A DNA stretch of 64,000 nt. Origin: Adiantum capillus-veneris. Taxonomy: Eukaryota; Streptophyta; Polypodiopsida; Polypodiales; Pteridaceae. The stretch spans positions 89,788,221-89,852,220 of the forward strand of contig CM043956.1 in assembly GCA_014529385.2 (NCBI GenBank), given 5' to 3'. The notes under the pieces were generated by a model, which did not search any database, was not told the origin of the DNA, and saw nothing but the letters and a program-made list of their open reading frames with translations. This document shows, piece by piece, positions 56,561 to 64,000 of the stretch. Position numbers and translations under genes: made by a program. Position 1 is the stretch's first letter; every line of letters begins with the position of its first letter.

Positions 56561-57560
56561 GTGTTGAATACCACGGATAACTCTTCAGAGGGATTTCTTA
56601 TAACTATACCTGAGAGTTGTAAAGACATAGATGGTCTCAACGAATTGTGGAAAAAAGTCAGACAGGCCAATGAAGCGAGTGATCTAAGTAGACGAGTAAA
56701 CCAAATGATTGATGGAAGAGGAGTGTGTATCTCTTCCACCAATAGAGGAAATTGGGATTGGATCTCAAATGAACCCAAAAGTGGAATCGTATTGGGAAGA
56801 CAAAGGATCTGTACAGTCTATGGACAGTCAACCCCATTCATTAAGAACACTACCATCCTATACGGGAGAGTACGAGGCCAAGTCAAAGGTTGTCGCAGTC
56901 CCATCACAAATATTGTCTCCCAACAAGGTCATCTATTCAAAAGGATTGATAGACATTTTGTCGACACCAGTCACCTGTACAATAACGTTAGCCGAGTTTC
57001 TCAGAATACGGCCAAACATGTGGGCTACTGTGGGAAAATGCCTAGAGAAATTTGGTGTTAAGAAACCAATGATTCAAATGGAGGAAGGGATCAAAGAGAT
57101 AGAAATACCTCAACTAAATACTAGACCAGTGCCTTTAAACAAGGTAGGCGAGTACTATGAGGGAGAAAATGGGAACACCACTGTTCCTGTGGAATATCAA
57201 GGTGTAAAAACCATGGCAATCCTTGACAGCAGAGCCTGCGTTTCCATCGCAACAAAAGAGGTCTGGAAAAAATGGGAAAAACCAGTAGTGACAGCTACAA
57301 GGATGAAATTGAAACTTGCACATGGACACATGGAAAGGCCCATAGGACTGCTAGAAAAAACAGTTGTTACTTCTTGTGGAATTGAATATGTGCAAACCTT
57401 TGCTATTGTTGACTTTGGCAAGAAGAACAACTATGTATCATTCTAGGAAGACCATTCATGCGACAATTTAAAATGGTACAAGATTGGGGATATGACCATA
57501 TCTACCTGAGACATATGGAAACCACAATAAGGGTAAATTTGAAGGACCATAGTTACAGGG
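56561..57560 (+). pseudogene. Aspartic protease region of the Athila/Tat-type element
   Basis: The 245-codon frame 56709-57446 leads through VIYSKGLIDILSTPVTCTI and IEIPQLNTRPVPLNKVGEYY into the retropepsin fold: VEYQGVKTMAILDSRACVSI, where the catalytic triplet is DSR in place of D-S/T-G, then LKLAHGHMERPIG and EYVQTFAIVDFG. A frameshift at about 57435 leads to ILGRPFMRQFKMVQDWGYDH, the second conserved half (ILG). Without the Gly the protease is probably inactive. No RT follows. Confidence 0.7.
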
Positions 57561-57619
57561 ATGTGACAAGAACACCTAAGGAAGATCAAAAACCCAGGTA
57601 TCAATGTCACTGATATAAG

Positions 57620-58610
57620 AATAAAGTGCATCATTAAGTGGACTCCAAAATTTGCGGTGGAAACACAACTACAACAAGAACCATCATACGTGGCTCCTAT
57701 ACAGAAAGAAAAGACTCAACCAAGAAGAACACAGAAATGTCAACAAGCTACCAACACTCTAATCAAGTGGATACCAAATTCATCCCAGAAACAAAAATCC
57801 AAGGGCAAAGAGACAGTAATTTTCCATAAACAGTCAAACCACAAAGGGAAAGTGCTAGAATGTTACCTTGCTGAGGATATTAGCGACAGTAATGATTCTT
57901 ATGACATCCCCTATCAAAAAATCATATCATCACGATCACTAGCAGCTTCAATAGCAATAAAGGATGGCCAAAAGAAAAGAACAACAAGTCAAAACCAAAA
58001 AGTTCCGACAAATCCGGATACCAAAGAGACAGATTGGGCAAAAGCAGGTATGGATCAAGAAGCCAAAAATCTCTAACAAAAAATCACAAGATCCAACGCC
58101 AAAAGGAAAACGGTCAAAGTTTGCAAGAACGGCTAAGAAAATCCCAAAGTCGCAAGCTTCTACAATGCAAATTTGGGTTCCAAAGAAGTTGATTCAAGCA
58201 CAAAGAGGTCAGGAATTCATTTGGATTTCAAAACAGTTAGAGCATCAACTCCTAGAGTCTAAACCTTGTCCTCAACTAGGAGTAGAAGAGCTGAAGCAAA
58301 GACCACTAAAGACTCACACAAAGGCAAAGTGGATCCCAAAGAAGTCTCTTCAAACACAAACGAAGCAGGGACAAGTATGGGTTCCCAAACGAGAAGCATC
58401 AATGCAGTAGCCAGTAATCATAAAGAAGTGGGTCCCAAAGGAAACCAATAAACCTACTATCACTACACCGCCACTTGAATTCTTTCAATTCCTCCTACGG
58501 TTACAGTACAATTAGAAAGAACCCACTACTGAGGAACATTGCCAAATACGACAACCAACCACAAGGCTAAACTGGCTTCCAAAGAAGCATCAAACAGATA
58601 AGTAAGCCTT
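57620..58610 (+). pseudogene. Basic region with repeated Trp-[Ile/Val]-Pro-Lys motifs
   Basis: Downstream of the protease, where RT would be expected, two overlapping frames encode a Lys/Gln-rich sequence in which a short motif recurs: KWIPN, QVWIKK, QIWVPKK, FIWISK, KWIPKK, QVWVPKR, KKWVPKE and NWLPKK, from about 57765 to 58600. Spacing is irregular, about 18-45 residues. I recognise no family. It may be a repeat-expanded nucleic-acid-binding tail or a decayed gag/pol linker. Frames are broken at about 58076 and 58410. Confidence 0.45.
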
Positions 58611-60322
58611 CAAATAGGCTCTACAACCTTCCATCAAGCAAACGACATAGGAGATTCAAAAAACAGCATGTTGCTTAGAATAGGAAGCCTCGTCAGCAAA
58701 TACCAAAAAGCAAATTGCTTATACCCACATCTTGCACAGCATAAATTTTTTCCATACATTGACTATGTATGCATAATAGGGCTACATTATAAGCCTTGCA
58801 TGGGCACAATTTTTGATTGTTCAAGCATGACAGATACCCTTGATGATACCCTCTCATCAAGGAGGATTCCAAATAGGAGGGGGGGGAGGCATTCTAAATG
58901 CGGACATAATATATGAATATTAGAGGGCAATGTTCTGTGAGCTGTATTGAATTTTTGCATTAGATTGTGATATTTTTTGACAAAATTCAGAGTATCTGTC
59001 CTCATAGTAGAGTTACAAGAGGAGTACGGGGACAAAAGCCATATATGAGCCCCTAGGGACATTGTACAATGTACATAGCGTTTAGAATTTTATTAACTTG
59101 ATTTTGCTTTTTTAGTTGAGTTTATTTTTGGTTTTATTTTTCTAATTTTGAGATTTTAAAAAAAAACAAAAAACAAAAAAAAAATCCATAATGCAGATGA
59201 AGAAAAGACTGAAGAGATGTCGAGTTGTACAAAGAGAAGAAGGTCCAAGAAAATGATGACACTTCACGAGGTATGCCTCAAAAGCCATCTGCACAAGTCT
59301 AGAATGTCAGAGGTAAGAAAGAACGCCAATCAGACTTCAACAACAACATGAGGCCCAACATGACTAAGAATGGTCATAAAAATCTGGAATGGACTACAAG
59401 GACAAAGAAATTTGGTGATCAAATAAATGAAAGAACCCATCAAGTGCAAAGTTTCCATCAGACATTTCATGCAACTACAAAGTTGTATACAGGAAGTAGA
59501 TCTTTATATTGTATTCTTCTATCTTGTATGTGACTTAATGAATCCTAGCAAACAAAAGGGACTAACAACACTGCCAAGAACAGAAGGTGCCAAAGATGCC
59601 CATCAGTCATTCATGAGACTGACATCCAAAAAAGTTACCTTGTAAAGCCAAATACAAGTCTCAATCAATCCAAACTTTGTCACGAGGCTACAATAGAGAA
59701 TACAAGCTAAGGGTTTGGGGGAAAAAAATTCTAACCCTTAGCCAAAGATGCAAATTTTTCAAAGCTGAAGTAATGATAGCCATCTACATACCCTGTACAT
59801 CATGTATATGAATTTTGGGGACAAATGGACATTGATAGCTCATAGATGTGCATCTATCACGAATGATGTCAGATAAACCCTTTTGATGCATGCTGCTAAC
59901 TTGGGGAATTAAATGGGGTTTGTCGGGCTGAAATTAAGTCACGTATCAAGTAGAAGCATTATAAGGATTTACAAATCACACAAAAGCTAACAGTGGCAAA
60001 TGCAGCTTTGATCACCTTGATGCAGGAAAAAAGGAGGCACCAACAAAGAAGAGCAGACACAAATGATGGACAAAACCAACCTTCACTCGGTTACATATCT
60101 TGTCCTTGATGAGGAAGATCTAATGAGAAGGACTCAAAATTTGTAGATGTTCGTCATCAATTATGATTTTCCTAAATCATGTGAAGACTATGTACATCGG
60201 ATTGGACGAACAAGATGAGCTTGTGCAAAGGCTACAGCCTGTACTTTCTTCATGACAACAAAATGACAACAGAGACCACACCAACATCAACAACCAGGTC
60301 ATGTCAGAGACGACATGATCAT
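58611..60322 (+). other. 3' non-coding part of the Athila/Tat-type element
   Basis: About 1.7 kb between the last coding-like text and the polypurine tract. I searched for RT, RNase H and integrase words in all frames and saw none. An A-rich run lies at 59156-59184. Such 3' non-coding regions are common in Athila and Tat relatives. Confidence 0.6.
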
Positions 60323-60334
60323 AGAGGGGGGCAG
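60323..60334 (+). promoter_or_regulatory. Polypurine tract of the Athila/Tat-type element
   Basis: AGAGGGGGGCAG lies immediately before the TGTTGACGG start of the 3' LTR. Confidence 0.8.
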
Positions 60335-61280
60335 TGTTGACGGCTAGGTCAACAACACGACATAACTCAAAAAAGCCTTATATCGTGAGAGTTATGAAAT
60401 GCTACGGATTATGGTCATAAACATCATTTGTGATAAGTAGATAGTCTAGTAGCAGACGCCGGCGTGCAATGGCACTTCCAGATTGTAACTACCAAGCCAT
60501 TTGACCCCTCAAACTCTATTTTAGGTTTAACCTAAGGTGACCGTAGTATATAAGGTGCTTAGGTCATTTTTGTACACACAACTATTATCATAATCAATGT
60601 TTAGCGCTGCCGTCTACTATGTGTGAGAGAGGAAGAGAGAGAGCGTGAGCTTCATCCTGGCGCTACTCCCCACTCGTTCATCACATCGAAGATCCGACTG
60701 CACCATCACGCTAGCCTCGACAAGAGCTACGCAACAACGCCATTCATTCCTTGCGGAACGGAGCGAACGCGCTCGTGCATCTACAAACTACTCGTGGCCG
60801 TAAGTATATCAAATGATGTTTTTTTTCTGCCTACAAGTAGTCATTAGAACCATAGCGAAATAAGCTACACATAGGTACTCATAGATTTCAGTTTCAGACA
60901 CTTTCAAAATTTTGCTCTGTCTTTATACGCGGTTTCTGTAGATGAGTCTAGAGCTAGGATTTTGAGTGTAGAGGTTAGGGAAATGTGTATCCTAGTGAGG
61001 GGATGGTGTTTCTTGAGTTTTGTATGATTATGGTATGGTTTAGTGAATTTCATTACGTTTGCATCTATGTGGCTAGGTGGTGTAGTTGAGAGCAGTTAGA
61101 TTCTAGGTTGTGGTTAAGTTGGCCTTTGAGAGTGTTGTATGTGTAGGATGGTCTCAGCCTGACAAGTTAAAGAGATTTCCTATGTGTGCCTATCATGTCA
61201 TCTATGTCCTCGATTGACATTATGTTGATCTAGGTTGTGTTGCATGCACTTTATGGGTGGTGTGATTCGCTCCTGCAACA
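60335..61280 (+). repeat. 3' LTR of the Athila/Tat-type element
   Basis: It starts TGTTGACGGCTAGGTC, ends CGCTCCTGCAACA, and is followed by GTTTG. It matches the 5' LTR with scattered substitutions and lacks the 48-bp duplication seen there. Confidence 0.93.
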
Positions 61281-61285
61281 GTTTG

Positions 61286-61796
61286 TAACAAGAGATTCTC
61301 CACTTTAAGACTCTCTTAGTCGATTCATGTCGTTCCATAAATTATTTGTGTGATAGAGAGGCCACACCTACTTGCTATGCACAAAAAATATCATCTGTAT
61401 TCTAGCACCTTGTGCATAAAATTACTATTTGTTGTAATCATATACAACAATCATAAGTACTTATACCAGCCTCAATGCTTTCTGAGTAGAGTAGTTGATG
61501 TTATAGTAGCGGAAGCATAAATTGTGCTTTAGTGGAATGATTTCACAATGATGACATGTCATCCATGCAAAATATAAAATTAGTGTGATAAGATCTTGGC
61601 TTCAATGACGGTTTCCACAATGTGAATTGTGCAAAAACCGTGTCTATAGAGCTAGACATGCATGCCTTGGCTCGCCTTCCAAAGCTTCAAACCGCACTTT
61701 AGCTTTATCGCGCATCACTAATGGAAAACTCTCCATCTTTCTATCCTCATTAGGCATACATAGTGATAGCATGTAAAGCTCTCATTTGGGTTCTCT
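61286..61796. other. Unassigned flank
   Basis: AT-rich flank right of the element. I see no domain or repeat. Confidence 0.35.
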
Positions 61797-62176
61797 TCAA
61801 CGATGAAAAATGGTCCATAGCTTCATGTCACCATGCTTACCAACAAAAACCCTATGACTTTTCCTCAATGGAGGAGTGTACAATTGAGCACCCATTCTTG
61901 CGGTTGTATTCCCTTTTAAATAAACCATGATTCCTTGAAAAAATCTAATGTCGGTACCCCTAGTAAACCCCTTTACCTTCCTACCCTTGACCCGATGGTC
62001 AAGCAATAAGGTCCAATTAAAAGCTCGTATCCCAGACTCCAACCCCCATCCTCTTCCCTACATTTTTCCTTCACCGCAACCTTGAACAAGGTGCCTAATT
62101 TTGGCAAAAAATCATATGTACCTATTTCCTCGCTAAATGCTCCCAACTTCCATTGGGCTTTTCTTTGTGCACACAA
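61797..62176 (-). pseudogene. Unidentified coding-like remnant
   Basis: Two overlapping minus-strand frames appear to continue one another across a shift near 62000: AQRKAQWKLGAFSEEIGTYD and LGTLFKVAVKEKCREEDGGW, then LDHRVKGRKVKGFTRGTDIR, FFQGIMVYLKGNTTARMGAQ and LRKSHRVFVGKHGDMKLWTI. The text reads like a real basic protein rather than a chance frame. I do not recognise the family. Confidence 0.35.
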
Positions 62177-62267
62177 TTGTGATTATTAAGTCATCACTTC
62201 CTATCGATTCCACATGTTGCAAAATACCCCCAGGGAACTTGGCACACCTATTGAGGCGGTCTCACAG

Positions 62268-62552
62268 GCATAGACTTAGCCGCCGACAAACATTTAATTG
62301 CTTGTATCTTGGTCATTTGAACCCCAATTGCCGATCCAAAAAGATGAGCACACTCCATAAATCAAGCATTCCAAAATCATGCACTCACCTTTTCTCTAAC
62401 ACCCATCTTAGCATAGACTTAGCCGCCGACAAACATTTAATTGCTTGTATCTTGGTCATTTGAACCCCAATTGCCGATCCAAAAAGATGAGCACACTCCA
62501 TAAATCAAGCATTCCAAAATCATGCACTCACCTTTTCTCTGACACCCATCTT
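62268..62552. repeat. Two-copy tandem duplication, period 143 bp
   Basis: GCATAGACTTAGCCGCCGAC restarts at 62268 and 62411. The two units appear to differ at only one position in the final part (TCTCTAACACC against TCTCTGACACC), so the duplication is recent. Confidence 0.93.
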
Positions 62553-64000
62553 GACGGGGATCTATAAAGCACTCCACATTCAAATTGCAATAAATATCAC
62601 TTTGTAGCTCCAATTGAGTAGCCATTTGGACCAGCTTAGAGAGCACTTACATGATCACATTTTTCCACACAATTTTAACACTTGATTCCCCTTGAGAAAC
62701 CAACCTATTTAGCTCTTTATAGGCCCTCTTGGCCTAAAAAAACCACCATATACATGCAAACAAGAAACCACCCGTTTGCTTAGGACCTTCACACCTTCTC
62801 TAGAACCCTGGAATGCACACGTAAGCATACATAGCACTACCCATGCCCACTTCTAGCTTCGACCCAATTTGGTTGCAGTAGTGACTTGTAGTGCATCTCA
62901 AATTGACTTCAAAAGTTAAGCTAAACTTTTCTATGGACATCAATATGATTGCTTGTCATTTGCAATTTCCCCTAGAAAAACAATGAGGAAACAACCCCAA
63001 TTAGTTTCCCTCTTGATAAGAATCTCCAACTAGCCTTGCTCAATTTCACTAATTTGTCCTAAGATCTCCATGCTAGATTTTCCAATTGGCAGTCCTTGAC
63101 CCCTTTTGGTGGAGATCCATCTTGACCAACATTTCTCATATCCACCTTTGATATCTTGCTGACCTGGTCTCCACTTTTGTGCAACCAATGCCTGCTACCC
63201 CAAGGGCCGTCCTCGGGGTGTGTGTGTGGGGGGCGGGAGGGGGGGGGGGGGGGGGAGCACCTCCAGGGGATTCACTATGCAATTCCTTATGGTATCACAT
63301 GAGTGTAAGGAAGAAGGGGTTTAAATACGGGTGCCATAAGCGTATACAATAGAGATAACCCCCTACTTATCTCTTGATCTCTACCGTAGGTAGAGAGGGA
63401 CGGGCAAGGGGGGATTGGAGGGGGAGAGAAAAATCTATAAAACTCTATCATAAACCTCTCAACACTGTAAAATTTTGACTTAAAGTTTTAACAAATCCCA
63501 TATTTTGCCTTGAAATACATGAACTAATGTGGACGCTATGAAGAGGAAATGAAAATAACTATCAAAATTTCAAAAATGAAAATATTTACAACCTGTACAC
63601 ATATATAGAGGGGGTCAAGTTGACTATAAAAGCATCGTAGAAAGGGGGTATATGGGTTCTTTAGCATTTGTAGATAGGGGGTTGGGGTGGGCTAGTGCTT
63701 TGGGGTCTGTAGATAGAGGGTTTTTTCCATATGGTTGCACGTAGGTGACATCCCCCCCTAAGTATAAGTGAATCCCTTGGGGGAGCACCGTGTATAAATT
63801 ATGTATATTTGTAAAAAGACTTCCCAATTCCATCTTATGATACCATTCTATATGAGAGCATGTAAGAAATAATAAAATTTAATAGCCCCTTCTGCTACAC
63901 TCACATTATTGTCACATAATTATTAAGTAACTGCTCCGAGGGGCCGTCACCACCCTCGCATGACCTTGAACGTTTGTTTAGTGAAACCCTCTAATGGAAA
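62553..64000. other. Unassigned right end with a poly-G run
   Basis: There are no coding domains. A (TG)n stretch runs into a G run (about 63229-63255, broken by C and A), a sequence type prone to assembly error and G-quadruplex formation. Short frames here are unsupported. Confidence 0.4.

Larger units (their letters stand above)
41667..61280 (+). mobile_element. Complete non-autonomous Athila/Tat-type LTR element carrying a nested insertion
   Basis: It has paired LTRs (41667-42659 and 60335-61280), an exact 5-bp target duplication GTTTG (41662-41666 and 61281-61285), a tRNA-Asp-type primer-binding site and a polypurine tract. Coding content is limited to a broken gag and an aspartic protease. 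I find no reverse transcriptase, RNase H or integrase, so movement would have needed enzymes supplied in trans. Removing the nested 44827-53097 element leaves about 11.3 kb. A solo LTR at 43570-44623 is a further insertion. Confidence 0.88.

Noticed and set aside
58611-60322. Hidden RT or integrase in the 3' part of the Athila/Tat-type element
   Set aside because: No RT, RNase H or integrase motif words appear in any frame that I could read; hence the non-autonomous call.
62248-62262. TTGAGGCGGTC resembling the LTR edge of the nested element
   Set aside because: Eleven bases match, but the following sequence does not continue as LTR. Chance is adequate.
1-64000. tRNA and rRNA genes
   Set aside because: I looked for GGTTCGAANCC-type B boxes and conserved rRNA words on both strands and saw none that were convincing. 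A dedicated search would be decisive.

Overview
This window is repeat-dominated nuclear DNA from a land plant. No intact single-copy host gene can be supported. It holds nested and broken Ty3/gypsy and Ty1/copia LTR retrotransposons, many microsatellites, and fragments of plant PPR repeats. The PPR wording (ALVDMYAKCG, ISWNALIGGY) and the gypsy style recall fern or other seed-free plant genomes; that is an inference from memory, and a gymnosperm is not excluded.

Positions 1154-28271 hold a rearranged array of a Tat-like Ty3/gypsy pol gene. Four units share one odd layout: integrase core and C-terminus on the + strand run into a reverse-transcriptase segment on the - strand. In the first three units this is followed by an archaeal-type RNase H, the integrase zinc finger and the first half of the integrase core, again on +. 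Each integrase core is split at the same codon by a 1.9-kb LTR with TG...CA ends and a TTGG duplication. The third and fourth units are separated only by a 13.3-kb insertion (12824-26116) inside that LTR. The fourth unit runs on into RT N-terminus, protease, gag, primer-binding site and LTR of a minus-strand element ending at 32653.

The 13.3-kb insertion contains a five-copy 151-bp tandem repeat, an LTR end plus primer-binding site plus gag remnant (18071-18740), several PPR fragments, a duplicated PPR piece whose two copies carry different microsatellites, foldback hairpins with CG-alternating centres, and one unidentified 218-codon open stretch.

Positions 32654-34110 hold a minus-strand gypsy RT/gag remnant, 34851-37476 a solo LTR, and 37790-38950 a minus-strand copia RT/RNase H remnant.

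Positions 41667-61280 are one complete but non-autonomous element of the Athila/Tat kind: two LTRs, a perfect 5-bp duplication (GTTTG), a tRNA-Asp-type primer-binding site, a polypurine tract, broken gag and protease, and no RT or integrase. Its leader carries about eight copies of a palindrome (GACTTTATA / TATAAAGTC arms around a CGCG-type centre). A second non-autonomous, gag-only element with 2.6-3.2-kb LTRs (44827-53097, minus strand) sits in the exact centre of one of those palindromes; it belongs to the family of the solo LTR at 34851-37476. Positions 61286-64000 hold an unidentified coding-like remnant and a 143-bp tandem duplication.

Nothing here looks like an operon or a working pathway. 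The interest lies in the architecture of the transposable elements.
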